DNA of 64,000 nucleotides, from the NCBI RefSeq assembly GCF_000295095.1, contig NZ_JH806632.1, positions 191,985 to 255,984 on the forward strand. The letters run 5' to 3'. Position numbers and translations under genes: made by a program. The first letter of the stretch is position 1; each line of letters begins with the position of its first letter. The notes beneath the pieces were generated by a model that did not search any database, was not told the DNA's origin, and was given only the letters and a program-made list of their open reading frames with translations. Of this stretch, positions 31,082 to 40,527 are shown in pieces. Source of the DNA: Actinomyces timonensis DSM 23838. GTDB taxonomy: Bacteria; Actinomycetota; Actinomycetes; Actinomycetales; Actinomycetaceae.

Positions 31082-31900
31082 ATGCCAGCAGTCCCGACTC
31101 CACGATCGTCGCGCCGCCATCCGAGCCCCGCTCCTCCTGCCGCGGCGCATTCTGGCCGCCAGCGCCAGATCCTTGCCGCGCTCAGCCCGACGACACCGCT
31201 CTCCGTGGCGGCGCTCGCCAGGCTCACCGGGGTCTCAGAGGTGACGATCCGCCGGGATCTGACCGACCTCGCGAGGGACGGCTTCGTGATCCGGCTACAT
31301 GGAGGAGCCCTGCGCGCGCCGAGGCGAGGGGCATCGCAGCCGATCGCCTTGCGCCGCGCCGAGGACATCGACATCAAGCGGCACCTCGCCCGCGCCACGG
31401 CAGCGCTCATCGAGGACGGCGACAGCGTCATCATCGACAACGGCACCACCTGCCAGCTCGTCGCGGAAGCACTCGCCGGCCGGGAGATCCGGGTACTGGC
31501 GCTCTCCCTGGGCGCGGCCGCGGCGCTGGCGTCCGTGCCGGGCGCCCAGGTGACCATCCCCGGCGGGGCGGTGGAGACGGACACTCTGTCCATGCTGACC
31601 ACCTCCGCGGTCGACGCCGTTCGCGCCTTCCGCGCCGACGTCGGCATCCTCGGGGCCTGCGCAGCCTCTCCGGAGAGCGGATTGACCTGCACGGAGACCT
31701 ATGACGCCACGCTGAAAGCGGCGATCATCGCCTCCTCGGCGAATAGGTTCATGCCGGCCACTCCCCGCAAGCTCACGCGCTCGTCAACCTACCGCTTCGG
31801 CGAGGTGGCGGACCTGGATGTCCTGCTGACCACCGATGGGCTTGAGGCCGATGTGCTGGAGGGCCTGCGCGGCTGCGGCGTCGACCTCCGCCTGTGCTGA
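31082..31900 (+). CDS. DeoR-family transcriptional regulator
   Basis: 272-residue regulator. The DeoR HTH reads RQRQILAALSPTTPLSVAALARLTGVSEVTIRRDLTDLARDGFVIRLHGGA, and the effector domain (DeoRC, phosphosugar sensing) follows with ALIEDGDSVIIDNGTTCQLVAEALAGREIRVLALSLGAAAAL and DVGILGACAASPESGLTCTETYDATLKAAII. ATG at 31082 is chosen because GGAGG lies 5-6 bases upstream; in-frame ATG at 31070 overlaps that SD. DeoR proteins usually control sugar or nucleoside catabolism. Divergent small gene and palindromes suggest local targets. Confidence 0.88.
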   Translation: MPAVPTPRSSRRHPSPAPPAAAHSGRQRQILAALSPTTPLSVAALARLTGVSEVTIRRDLTDLARDGFVIRLHGGALRAPRRGASQPIALRRAEDIDIKRHLARATAALIEDGDSVIIDNGTTCQLVAEALAGREIRVLALSLGAAAALASVPGAQVTIPGGAVETDTLSMLTTSAVDAVRAFRADVGILGACAASPESGLTCTETYDATLKAAIIASSANRFMPATPRKLTRSSTYRFGEVADLDVLLTTDGLEADVLEGLRGCGVDLRLC

Positions 31901-31957
31901 TCGTCCCGCCCAGCGACAACGACGGCGCTAGTCGGTCGCCTGATCCCGACGATCAGC
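31896..31957. terminator. Inverted repeat after the DeoR-type gene
   Basis: GCTGATCGTC (31896-31905, overlapping the stop codon) pairs with GACGATCAGC (31948-31957), perfect over 10 bp. It may end the regulator transcript ahead of the toxin-antitoxin promoter. Confidence 0.45.
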
Positions 31958-31960
31958 CCT

Positions 31961-31983
31961 GTTGGTCAACACAGTTGACCAAC
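31961..31983 (+). promoter_or_regulatory. Toxin-antitoxin operator
   Basis: Perfect inverted repeat GTTGGTCAAC-ACA-GTTGACCAAC, 27 bp before the antitoxin start. This is the expected place for autorepression by a Phd/YefM-type antitoxin and its toxin complex. Confidence 0.8.
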
Positions 31984-32009
31984 TTTCGCGCGCGCCTTAC
32001 CCTCAAGGC

Positions 32010-32255
32010 ATGAGCACGACGACGATCGAGGAGACGACGGTCAAGGTCCAGCAGGCCAAGACGCATCTATCCTCACTCCTGACTCAGGTGGAGGCTGGAA
32101 CCACGATCACCATCGCCCGCGGCTCGACGCCGGTGGCGCGACTGACTCCCATCGACGCGGGAGAGCGAGAACTCGGTTTTGGCGGCTACCACCTCCCTGA
32201 CTCATTCTTCGAGGAGCTTCCCGAGGAAGAACTGGCCTCCTGGGAGATGCGGTGA
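32010..32255 (+). CDS. Antitoxin, Phd/YefM family
   Basis: 81-residue antitoxin. The N-terminal Phd/YefM DNA-binding fold is seen in VKVQQAKTHLSSLLTQVEAGTTITIARGSTPVARLTPI; the C-terminal tail (YHLPDSFFEELPEEELASWE) is acidic and would wrap the toxin. The ATG at 32010 follows AAGG. A longer in-frame start upstream would run through the operator and is unlikely. The stop overlaps the toxin start, giving tight translational coupling. Confidence 0.9.
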   Translation: MSTTTIEETTVKVQQAKTHLSSLLTQVEAGTTITIARGSTPVARLTPIDAGERELGFGGYHLPDSFFEELPEEELASWEMR

Positions 32256-32647
32256 TGGACGGGTTCCTCCTGGACACCCACACCCTCATCTGGGCGATCA
32301 ACGAGCCGAGCAGGCTCGGCGAGCACGCGTTGCCGGTTCTTCGCGACCGCGCGAGTCAGCTCTACGTCTCGTCCGCATCCGCCTGGGAGATCCAAACCAA
32401 GTCCAGGATCGGCAAACTCCCCGGAGCCGACGCGTGGCTGAACACGCTTGAGCATCAGATCGACCGGCTCGGCGCGGTCATCATCCCCATCGCATGGCCG
32501 CACGCGCGCCTGGCTGGTGCTATGGAATGGGAGCACCGAGACCCCTTCGACCGCATGATCGCCGCCCAGGCCATGCTCGAGTCCTGCACGCTCGTCACCG
32601 CCGACACCGCCTTCGCAACGCTCCCTGGCCTCACAACGCTCTGGTGA
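32255..32647 (+). CDS. PIN-domain toxin ribonuclease (VapC type)
   Basis: 130-residue PIN-domain toxin, MDGFLLDTHTLIWAINEPSR. Acidic metal ligands appear in FLLDTHTLIW (Asp), SASAWEIQTK (Glu), HRDPFDRMIAAQA (Asp) and LVTADTAF (Asp), so the nuclease site looks complete. It would cleave specific RNAs when free of the antitoxin. Start ATG overlaps the antitoxin TGA (TGATG); a GTG one codon earlier is also possible. A strong terminator follows within 25 bp. Confidence 0.9.
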   Translation: MDGFLLDTHTLIWAINEPSRLGEHALPVLRDRASQLYVSSASAWEIQTKSRIGKLPGADAWLNTLEHQIDRLGAVIIPIAWPHARLAGAMEWEHRDPFDRMIAAQAMLESCTLVTADTAFATLPGLTTLW

Positions 32648-32670
32648 CCAGCATCGAGCCCGCCAACAAC

Positions 32671-32711
32671 GACGGCGCCCGCCTCCTTCTCTCAAGGAGG
32701 CGGGCGCCGTC
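32671..32711. terminator. Bidirectional terminator between the toxin gene and fumC
   Basis: GACGGCGCCCGCCTCCTT (32671-32688) and AAGGAGGCGGGCGCCGTC (32694-32711) form an 18-bp perfect stem with loop CTCTC. It sits between two convergent genes. Confidence 0.85.
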
Positions 32712-32757
32712 GGCGGTATCGCTGAAGCCCGCAGGCCAGCCGCTCAGCGGGCGCGGC

Positions 32758-34179
<1,422 letters not shown>

Positions 34180-34252
34180 GGCCCCAAGGCTAGCGGCCCC
34201 GGCGCCCCCGCGCGGGGACGGGCGTCCCACCGGCCGTGGCGCTGGTCACGGC

Positions 34253-35104
34253 TCAGTCGCCGCCCTCCTCGGTGATCCGCCACGTGACGCCGTAGCGGTC
34301 GCGGCACCAGCCGTTGACCTCCGCCTCGGGAACGTGGGAGAGGGCACCGAGGTAGTAGTCGCGCTCGGCCTGGCTGGGGGCGTGGATGTGGAAGGAGCCG
34401 CCGGCGGTGAAGGTGAAGTCGTTGACCTCCATGCCGTCCATCGCCACGATCCACTCCTGGCCCACGCAAAAGTCGGAGAAGATGACCCGCTCCGGCCTCT
34501 CGGGGTCCGTGACGCGCTGGCCCAGGGAAGAGTCGGGGAAGGCGCCCAGGTAGTGGTCGACGGCGTCGCGGGCCTTCCCCAGGCTCGTCCCGGCGAAGGT
34601 GAGGGCGGGCAGGGTGAAGGGGCGGGGGTCGCCCTCCGGCTTGGTGAGCATGAGCTGGAAGTGCAGGCCGAAGCGGTCCTCGACCCAGCCGTACAGGCCC
34701 GACCACGGGTAGGCGTCCAGGTCCATGAGGGCTTGGCCGCCGTCGATGAGCCGGGCCCACAGCCGGCGCAGACTGCCCTCGGCGTCGTCGATCACCGAGG
34801 GGTCGAAGTTGAGCATGAGGCTCATGGCGGGCCCGGGGGCGTTCTCGTCGGCGGCGTTGATGAGCCCGATCGTGGTGCCCGCGATGTCGAGGAAGGCCAC
34901 GCGGGTCGCGCCGGCGAACTCGGGGCGGTACCACGGCAGCGGGTCGGGGTAGGTCAGGCGACCGGTGCTGCGGGCCTCGATCCCGGCCTCGGCGAAGGCC
35001 TCCAGGTAGAAGTCGATGGCGGCGTCGGCCGTGTGGTCCATCCAGAAGGTGGGCATGAGCCGGGGCGCGGGCAGCGGGACGGCGGGTGTGGAAGCTGACT
35101 GCAT
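34253..35104 (-). CDS. Double VOC-domain protein (PhnB/3-demethylubiquinone methyltransferase-like)
   Basis: 283 residues with two consecutive PhnB-like VOC domains. The first runs from LMPTFWMDHTADAAIDFYLEAFAEAGIEARS to VEDRFGLHFQLML, the second from RPFTLPALTFAGTSLGKARDAVDHYLGAFPD to WCRDRYGVTWRITEE. Both have the aromatic WxxDxFGxxWQ-like closing motif. Members are often annotated as glyoxalase or PhnB-like, with no proven reaction. It is monocistronic on the minus strand between fumC and the response regulator. Confidence 0.85.
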   Translation of the reverse strand: MQSASTPAVPLPAPRLMPTFWMDHTADAAIDFYLEAFAEAGIEARSTGRLTYPDPLPWYRPEFAGATRVAFLDIAGTTIGLINAADENAPGPAMSLMLNFDPSVIDDAEGSLRRLWARLIDGGQALMDLDAYPWSGLYGWVEDRFGLHFQLMLTKPEGDPRPFTLPALTFAGTSLGKARDAVDHYLGAFPDSSLGQRVTDPERPERVIFSDFCVGQEWIVAMDGMEVNDFTFTAGGSFHIHAPSQAERDYYLGALSHVPEAEVNGWCRDRYGVTWRITEEGGD

Positions 35105-35186
35105 CCGCGCAGCCTAACCGGGCTGGCCTGGGAGAGCGCTGGACCGCGCCCGCGCGCCGGGCGGAGGGAGCGGGCCTCGTCCGCGC

Positions 35187-35906
35187 TCAGCCAGCGGAGG
35201 CCAGCACCTGGCCCAGGTCCACCAGCCCCGTTCGCAGGGCGAGGAGCACGAGCTGGACACGGTCGCGGCTGCCGGTCTTGGCCAGCAGGTGGGAGATATG
35301 CGTCTTGACGGTCGCCATGGACAGCCAGAGGCGGTCGCAGATCTCCTGGTTGGTCAGGCCCAGGGCAATGAGCCCGAGGATCTCCTTCTCCCGCTCGGTC
35401 ACCCCCGCCGGCAGGGACGACGGCGCCGCCGCGGCACCGCCCGCAGCGCCCGCTGTCCCCGTAGCGCCCACCGGGCCCGCGCCCCGGCCGTCGCGCATCG
35501 CCGCGAGGAGGCGGCGCGTGGGGCCGGGCGAGATGACGGAGTCGCCCGCGCGCACCGTGCGGATCGCGGCGATGATCTCCTCCGGCGGTGTCGATTTGAG
35601 GAGGAACCCCGCGGCCCCCGCCTCGATGGCGCCAAGAACGTAGCCGTCGGTGTCGAAGGTGGTCAGGATGATGATGCTGCCCGGGCGCCCCTCGGCGACG
35701 AAGGCCCGCGTGGCCTCCAGGCCGTCCATGACCGGCATCTGCACGTCCATGAGGATGATGTCCACGGGGTCGGCCGCGCATCGGCGCAGCGCGTCGGCGC
35801 CGTCGACGGCCTGCCAGGCGACCTCGATGTCCTCCTGGGCGCCCAGGATCATGGCCATGCCCGCGGTGATGAGCCGCTCGTCGTCGGCCAGTCCCACACG
35901 GATCAT
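35187..35906 (-). CDS. Two-component response regulator, NarL/LuxR family
   Basis: 239 residues. The receiver domain has the phosphoacceptor Asp54 in DIILMDVQMP, acidic residues DD at 8-9, and the conserved Lys in FLLKSTPPEEI. A Gly/Ala-rich linker (residues 145-165) leads to a LuxR-type HTH (VTEREKEILGLIALGLTNQEICDRLWLSMATVKTHISHLLAKTG). Its cognate kinase is encoded 24 bp upstream on the same strand. The probable target is the ABC transporter operon divergent to the kinase gene. Confidence 0.93.
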   Translation of the reverse strand: MIRVGLADDERLITAGMAMILGAQEDIEVAWQAVDGADALRRCAADPVDIILMDVQMPVMDGLEATRAFVAEGRPGSIIILTTFDTDGYVLGAIEAGAAGFLLKSTPPEEIIAAIRTVRAGDSVISPGPTRRLLAAMRDGRGAGPVGATGTAGAAGGAAAAPSSLPAGVTEREKEILGLIALGLTNQEICDRLWLSMATVKTHISHLLAKTGSRDRVQLVLLALRTGLVDLGQVLASAG

Positions 35907-35930
35907 GCCGCTCCTCCCCCGTTGCTGCTG

Positions 35931-37229
35931 CTAGCCCAAAGGCAGGCTGACGGCGACCCGCCAACCGCCCTCGGGCGTCGGTCCAGCGCTGAGGCTACCG
36001 CCAAGCGCCTCGGCGCGCTGCCTCATCCCCGACAGGCCGAGGCCGGTTCCCGGGCCCGTGTCCGCGCCGCCAGCGTCATTGGAGATCTCAGCGACGCACT
36101 CACTGCCGCCGATCCGCGCCTCGATCCGGGTGGTGGCGCCGGGCGCGTGGCGCAGGATATTGGCCAGGGCCTCGCGGACGATGCGGGCGAGCGCGTCCTC
36201 CGCGGCGGCCGGGGGCTCGCATCGCGTGGTCATCGTGAGGGAGACGGGGAGCCCAGCGAGGCGGGCCTCCTGGACGACGCCGAGCAGGCTCGGGCCGTGG
36301 GACTCCTGCGGGGCTGCCTGGAGCGGGGCCTTCGGGGCGGGCATGGTCGCTGCTGGGGGCTCAGCGGACACTGCCGGCGCCGAGGGCGGCGCCGACGGGG
36401 CCTGCGCGGCGGGCGCCTCGTCGTCGCGCAGGACCTCCAGCAGTCCCCGGACCTCCTCGATCGATGCCCGGGCGGTCCTGCCGATCACCGCGAGCGCCTC
36501 GCTGGCGGTGTCGGGATCGGCCCCCATGACGGCGCGGGCCCCCTCGGCCTGCATGGCGATCGCGGACAGGGAGTGCCCGACGGCGTCGTGCACGCCCCGG
36601 GCGATGCGGTTGCGCTCGGCGGAGACGGCGAGGCGCCGCTCGGCGTCCTGCTGGGCCTCGAGGACAGCGGCCCGCTCGATCGCCTGCTCGTAGCGCTCCC
36701 TGCGGCGCCGTCGGGACTCACCGATGAAGGCGGCGAGCGTGATGACCGTCCAGGCCGAGGCGAGCACCATGAACCATCGGATGGGGTCGTGGAACTCCGG
36801 GGTGAGAAGCTCCTGGAGACGCAGCCCGTAAGCGGCCAGGAGCACCTCCACGCCAGTGCCGGCGTAGATGGCGCCCAGCAGGAGCCACCTCCAGGGCGCG
36901 GCGAGGCGGGACTGGGTGGTCTCGGCGGCAACCAGGGTGACGATGGCGGCAAGGGGCGAGATCTGGGTGAACACGGCGACATGGGCGACCATCGCCGCGC
37001 CGGTGACGAGGACGAAGGCCAGTGGGTGGCGGCGCCGCACCATGAGCATCACGACGCCCACGGCCATGAGCGCTGCGTAGACGCCGGTGGCCACGGCGCC
37101 GTCGAGAGCGGGAATCGACTTCGGGCGCTGCGATGATCCCATGAGCAGCATCAGGACGGCGATCGCCACTCCCATTGGGTCGATATGCGCGCGCAGGCGC
37201 GCCACCGCCCGCGTCTTCCTCTCCTTCAT
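35931..37229 (-). CDS. Two-component sensor histidine kinase (HisKA_3)
   Basis: 432-residue membrane sensor. About five helices occupy residues 10-160, followed by a cytoplasmic coiled segment, the HisKA_3 phosphoacceptor motif ERNRIARGVHDAVGHSLSAIAMQAEGAR, and a HATPase_c domain ending with GTGLGLSGMRQRAEALGGSL. A Pro/Ala-rich insertion (PAAQAPSAPPSAPAVSAEPPAATMPAPK) interrupts the kinase core region. There is almost no extracytoplasmic loop, so it may be an intramembrane sensor of the kind linked to antimicrobial peptide transporters. Confidence 0.92.
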   Translation of the reverse strand: MKERKTRAVARLRAHIDPMGVAIAVLMLLMGSSQRPKSIPALDGAVATGVYAALMAVGVVMLMVRRRHPLAFVLVTGAAMVAHVAVFTQISPLAAIVTLVAAETTQSRLAAPWRWLLLGAIYAGTGVEVLLAAYGLRLQELLTPEFHDPIRWFMVLASAWTVITLAAFIGESRRRRRERYEQAIERAAVLEAQQDAERRLAVSAERNRIARGVHDAVGHSLSAIAMQAEGARAVMGADPDTASEALAVIGRTARASIEEVRGLLEVLRDDEAPAAQAPSAPPSAPAVSAEPPAATMPAPKAPLQAAPQESHGPSLLGVVQEARLAGLPVSLTMTTRCEPPAAAEDALARIVREALANILRHAPGATTRIEARIGGSECVAEISNDAGGADTGPGTGLGLSGMRQRAEALGGSLSAGPTPEGGWRVAVSLPLG

Positions 37230-37271
37230 GGGAACACCGTAGGCGGAGGCCTCCCCTGGGGCCTCAGGCCA

Positions 37272-37315
37272 CGGTATGAAGCAGAGCGGGTGCCGGGCGG
37301 CGCCGCCTCATACCG
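37272..37315. promoter_or_regulatory. Inverted repeat between kinase and ABC transporter genes
   Basis: CGGTATGA (37272-37279) and TCATACCG (37308-37315) form a perfect 8-bp inverted repeat with 28 bases between. It lies in the divergent promoter region and is a good candidate for the response regulator binding site. AGGC-like and GGGGGC sequences precede the ABC gene start at 37383. Confidence 0.55.
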
Positions 37316-37382
37316 CGGTCCGCCATCGCTTTCAGGCCGCAGCCCGACGACGCCGCCCCGCCGGTCGGGAAGCCTTGGGGGC

Positions 37383-38357
37383 ATGACAACTCACGCTTTC
37401 CCCGCCTCCGCCTGCGCCATCACCACCGAGGGCCTGACGAGGTCCTTCTCCGGGCGCACCGTCGTCGACTCACTCGACCTCCATGTGCCCGCCGGGACGA
37501 TCTATGGGTTTCTGGGCCCCAATGGCTCGGGCAAATCCACCACGATGAAGATGCTCCTGGGCCTGCTCAGGCCCACGGCGGGGCGGATGACCGTCCTCGG
37601 CCAGCCCCTCACCCCGGCGGGCGCGCCCGAGCTCATGGGGCGCATCGGCTCGCTCATCGAGGCGCCGCCCGGCTACGGGTACCTCACCGGGGCGGAGAAC
37701 ATGCGGCTCATCGCCCGGATGCTGGGCCTGGCACAGGAGCAGACCGATCGGGCACTCGCGCTCGTGCGGCTCACCGAGCACAAGGACCGGCTCGTGCGCA
37801 CCTATTCGCTGGGGATGAAGCAGCGCCTGGGGATCGCCATCGCCCTGGCCCGCGAGCCCGAGCTTCTCATCCTCGATGAGCCCACCAACGGGCTTGACCC
37901 GGCGGGCATGGAGGAGGTGCGCGAGCTCCTTGTCAGCCTCACCGCCCAGGGCGTCACCGTGATGATCTCCAGCCACCTGCTCGACGAGGTCGAGCGCATG
38001 GCCGACGTCCTGGGGATCCTCAAGGACGGCCGCCTCGTCTTCGAGGGCACGCGGAAGGGCCTCATGGAGCTCAGCGTGCCGGATGTCGTCATCACGACCC
38101 CTCAGCACGATGACGCGCGGGCCGTGGCGGCGGCGCTCGTGGAGGCAGTCGGCCGCGCGGGGATCCGGCCCGGCGCGCAGATGCTTCCTCCCGGCAGGGG
38201 TGGCGAGCTGCGCCTCCGGGGCCTCGGCGCCGACGGCGTCGCGGAGCTCATCCGCCGTCTCGTGGCTGCCGGTGTGCCGGTGCATGAGGCGCGCCGCGAG
38301 GAGCGGAGCCTGGAGGAGGTCTTCATGGGGATGACCGGCCGCGGGGGCGCGCTATGA
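37383..38357 (+). CDS. ABC transporter ATP-binding protein (bacitracin/lantibiotic-export type)
   Basis: 324-residue ATPase. Walker A GPNGSGKST near residue 45, signature YSLGMKQRLGIAIAL, Walker B LLILDEPTNGLDP, H-loop SSHLLDEVERM. The ABC core is most like the BcrA/LanF group, and the extra C-terminal domain ends RREERSLEEVFMGMTG, a typical tail of these subunits. Followed by two different permeases with 4-bp overlaps, and divergent from a HisKA_3 kinase. This gene set is characteristic of a peptide-antibiotic sensing and immunity module. Confidence 0.92.
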   Translation: MTTHAFPASACAITTEGLTRSFSGRTVVDSLDLHVPAGTIYGFLGPNGSGKSTTMKMLLGLLRPTAGRMTVLGQPLTPAGAPELMGRIGSLIEAPPGYGYLTGAENMRLIARMLGLAQEQTDRALALVRLTEHKDRLVRTYSLGMKQRLGIAIALAREPELLILDEPTNGLDPAGMEEVRELLVSLTAQGVTVMISSHLLDEVERMADVLGILKDGRLVFEGTRKGLMELSVPDVVITTPQHDDARAVAAALVEAVGRAGIRPGAQMLPPGRGGELRLRGLGADGVAELIRRLVAAGVPVHEARREERSLEEVFMGMTGRGGAL

Positions 38358-39130
38358 GCCGGATGGGGCTGCGGCGGGCACTGCCGCTGGAGATGGCGAA
38401 ACTGCGCCGGATGAGGGTCGCGCCCGTGGTGGCGGCGATCGTCCTGCCCGGCATCGGCCTGAGCACGATGCGGTTGTTCTCATCGTCGACGACGGCGTCC
38501 TGGACGGCGCCCGGGGTCGATCCGTGGCCGGCGCTCATGGTGAGCGCGGCGATGATGAGCGCGATCACCCACCAGATCCTCACCGCCGTGCTGGCGAGCC
38601 GCCAGGTGGAGATCGAGCACGCCGGCGCGGGCTGGAACCTGTGGTCGACGGTGGGGCTCGCGCCCGGGGCGCTGCTGCGCGTCAAACTCGCGGCACTGGC
38701 CCCCATCATCGTGCTCTCCTGCCTGGCCCAGGTGGGGGCCGTACTGGTCGTGGCGCGCCTGAGGGGCATCGAGGCGCCGCTCGACCCCATGCCGTGGGCG
38801 GTCCTCACAGCCGGGCTCATCTGCGTGGACCTGGCCATGTGCGCGGGGCTGCTGCTCCTGGCCGCGCGCTTCGCCAACCAGCTGCTGACGGTGGGCGCCG
38901 GGCTCATCGGCGCGTTCGCCTCGGCCTGCCTGTTCCCGGCGCCCCAGTGGGTGGCCAGGGCACTGCCATGGGGCTACTACGCCGTCGCCACCCCGGCGAG
39001 GATGACGAGCGCAGGTGGGGTGGGCGCGCATGGCTCGGGGCCGTGGCTCGTCGGCTTCATGGTGCTGGCGGGAGCGGTGTTCGCCGTCGCCACGCGCCGC
39101 ATGGATCGCGGTGAGGGGCGAGTGGGATGA
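38354..39130 (+). CDS. ABC-2 permease, lantibiotic-immunity type (first)
   Basis: 258 residues with six predicted helices. LEMAKLRRMRVAPVVAAIVLP opens with the cytoplasmic amphipathic helix and first membrane segment typical of LanE/MutE-like permeases. LASRQVEIEHAGAGWNLWSTVGLAPGALLRVKLAAL is the conserved loop containing the ExE(H)-type helix. It is co-translated with its neighbours. It probably forms a heterodimeric channel with the next gene product. Confidence 0.85.
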   Translation: MSRMGLRRALPLEMAKLRRMRVAPVVAAIVLPGIGLSTMRLFSSSTTASWTAPGVDPWPALMVSAAMMSAITHQILTAVLASRQVEIEHAGAGWNLWSTVGLAPGALLRVKLAALAPIIVLSCLAQVGAVLVVARLRGIEAPLDPMPWAVLTAGLICVDLAMCAGLLLLAARFANQLLTVGAGLIGAFASACLFPAPQWVARALPWGYYAVATPARMTSAGGVGAHGSGPWLVGFMVLAGAVFAVATRRMDRGEGRVG

Positions 39131-40020
39131 CGACGATCGGCATCACAGGAATGACAGGCACGACGAGGAATCTGGAAGACAGGAGCGGGAGCATGAGCAG
39201 CAGTGCGCGAGCGAGCAGGAGCAGGAGCGGAGTCGGGAACGGAGCGAGCAGGACAGGGAGAAGGGGCCTCTCCGGGCTGCTGGCGGCGGAGCTCATCAAG
39301 CTCAAGCGCTCGAGCTCCTGGGTGATCGCGGTGCTCCTGCCGTTGCTGGCGGTGGTCACCGGGACGATCAACTACACGGCGAACAGCCAGGCGCTCCCGA
39401 GGGGCTGGGAGAGCCTGACCAGCCAGGTCATGCTGTTCTACTCGATGCTGTTCTTCTCCATCGGGGTGGCGCTGCTGGCCTCGATGGCGTGGCGGGTGGA
39501 GCACCAAGGGACGTCGTGGAACGCGATGCGCGCCAGTGGGCACAGCGCCACTGCGGTCGTCGCGGCCAAGACCCTCGTGGTGGTCGTGCCCGTGGCGGCG
39601 ATGCAGATGGTGCTCGGCCTGCTCACCTACCTGTCCGGGGCGACGATCGGCGGCCTGGGCGCCGCGCCGCCGGTGGGCTGGCTGGGGTCGTGCGCGGTGG
39701 CGGTGCTCGCGGCGCTGCCGCTCATCGCCTGGCAGTCGTTGCTCTCGATGCTCATGCGATCCTTCGCGGCGCCGGTGGCGGCGGGATTCGTGGGCTGCGT
39801 GGCGGGTGTCGGGCTGCTCTACTCGTCCTCCCCGGTGGCCTCCGCCGTCCCACAGGGGCTCATCATGCGGGCGCTCACCCTGGGCACGACGGCGGTCTCC
39901 GACGCGGGGGATCTCGCGCTCGACGACGTGCTGCCCATCCTCGCCTGGGCCGGGGCGGGAGCCGCTGTGGCGTGGCTGGCGCTCCTCGCCGTCGCCCGCC
40001 GGACCGGCGGCGTCCGCTAA
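39127..40020 (+). CDS. ABC-2 permease, lantibiotic-immunity type (second)
   Basis: 297 residues, six helices. The N-terminal 50 residues are Ser/Arg/Gly-rich and not conserved-looking, so translation could also begin at MSSSARASRSRSG. The core begins LLAAELIKLKRSSSWVIAVLLPLLAVVTG and has the loop MAWRVEHQGTSWNAMRASGHSATAVVAAKTL, parallel to that of the first permease. The start codon overlaps the upstream stop by 4 bp. Last gene of the ABC operon. Confidence 0.83.
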   Translation: MTTIGITGMTGTTRNLEDRSGSMSSSARASRSRSGVGNGASRTGRRGLSGLLAAELIKLKRSSSWVIAVLLPLLAVVTGTINYTANSQALPRGWESLTSQVMLFYSMLFFSIGVALLASMAWRVEHQGTSWNAMRASGHSATAVVAAKTLVVVVPVAAMQMVLGLLTYLSGATIGGLGAAPPVGWLGSCAVAVLAALPLIAWQSLLSMLMRSFAAPVAAGFVGCVAGVGLLYSSSPVASAVPQGLIMRALTLGTTAVSDAGDLALDDVLPILAWAGAGAAVAWLALLAVARRTGGVR

Positions 40021-40091
40021 GGGCGGGGCCAGCGGGGAGCGCCCTCCGGGAGCCGCGCCCGGATCAGAGCCGCGCCCTCGGCCCCGCGTCG

Positions 40092-40175
40092 CCGTCTCGG
40101 CCCGCCCTTGCGCCCTCAGCCCGCAGAAACCGTCTCATCCTCGCAGTTCGAGGGCGCAAGGGCGGGCCGAGACGG
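40092..40175. repeat. Perfect 26-bp inverted repeat after the ABC operon
   Basis: Arms 40092-40117 and 40150-40175 are perfectly complementary over 26 bp with a 32-base loop. The flank after the right arm (GTGCGGGCTGAGACGG) can pair in part with the left arm and with loop sequence CAGCCCGCAGAAACC, allowing alternative folds. It may be a terminator or a small mobile repeat. The 321 bp between the permease and the antitoxin-like ORF hold only this and a toxin remnant. Confidence 0.7.
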
Positions 40176-40202
40176 TTTGTGCGGGCTGAGACGGCAAACT
40201 AG

Positions 40203-40340
40203 ATCCCGAACAGTCCCCAGCGCGCCGGCCGAGTCCTGGTAGTGATCGCCTGGAGGGATGATGATGGGGATCTCCACCTCATCAACGCTTGGCGGGCAAC
40301 CGGTGCCGATCTGAAGCCCGACAACCGGCAGGAGGATTGA
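40203..40340 (+). pseudogene. C-terminal remnant of a BrnT-like toxin
   Basis: An open frame of 45 codons without a start: IPNSPQRAGRVLVVIAWRDD then DGDLHLINAWRATGAD and a short polar tail. The pattern GR.LVV..tWR...dl.liSARkAt is that of the C-terminal half of BrnT ribonuclease toxins. The upstream half is missing, with the 26-bp inverted repeat directly before it. It ends one base before the next ORF, as toxin and antitoxin genes do in brnTA. Confidence 0.5.
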
Positions 40341-40341
40341 C

Positions 40342-40527
40342 ATGGCACGAGAGGTCGCCACCGCGATGATCATGCGGCTGCGCGAGGAGTCCGAGGAGAC
40401 CCGCCTCGATGACTATCGCGCCGGAACCCAGGGAACGCGTCCCAACCGCTCCCAGGCCGACTCAGTACGTGTGCGCCCAACCTCACCGATGAGCGAGGGC
40501 GAGGAAGGATGGGACGATGATCGCTGA
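40342..40527 (+). CDS. Small antitoxin-like protein, orphan
   Basis: 61 residues, MAREVATAMIMRLREESEET then LDDYRAGTQGTRPNR and an acidic tail ending EGEEGWDDDR. AGGAGG lies 6 bases before the ATG. It directly follows the truncated BrnT-like frame, in the place of an antitoxin gene. The sequence itself does not show a clear ribbon-helix-helix. It overlaps the nucleotidyltransferase start by 11 bp, so it could also act as a partner or translational leader for that gene. Confidence 0.5.
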   Translation: MAREVATAMIMRLREESEETRLDDYRAGTQGTRPNRSQADSVRVRPTSPMSEGEEGWDDDR

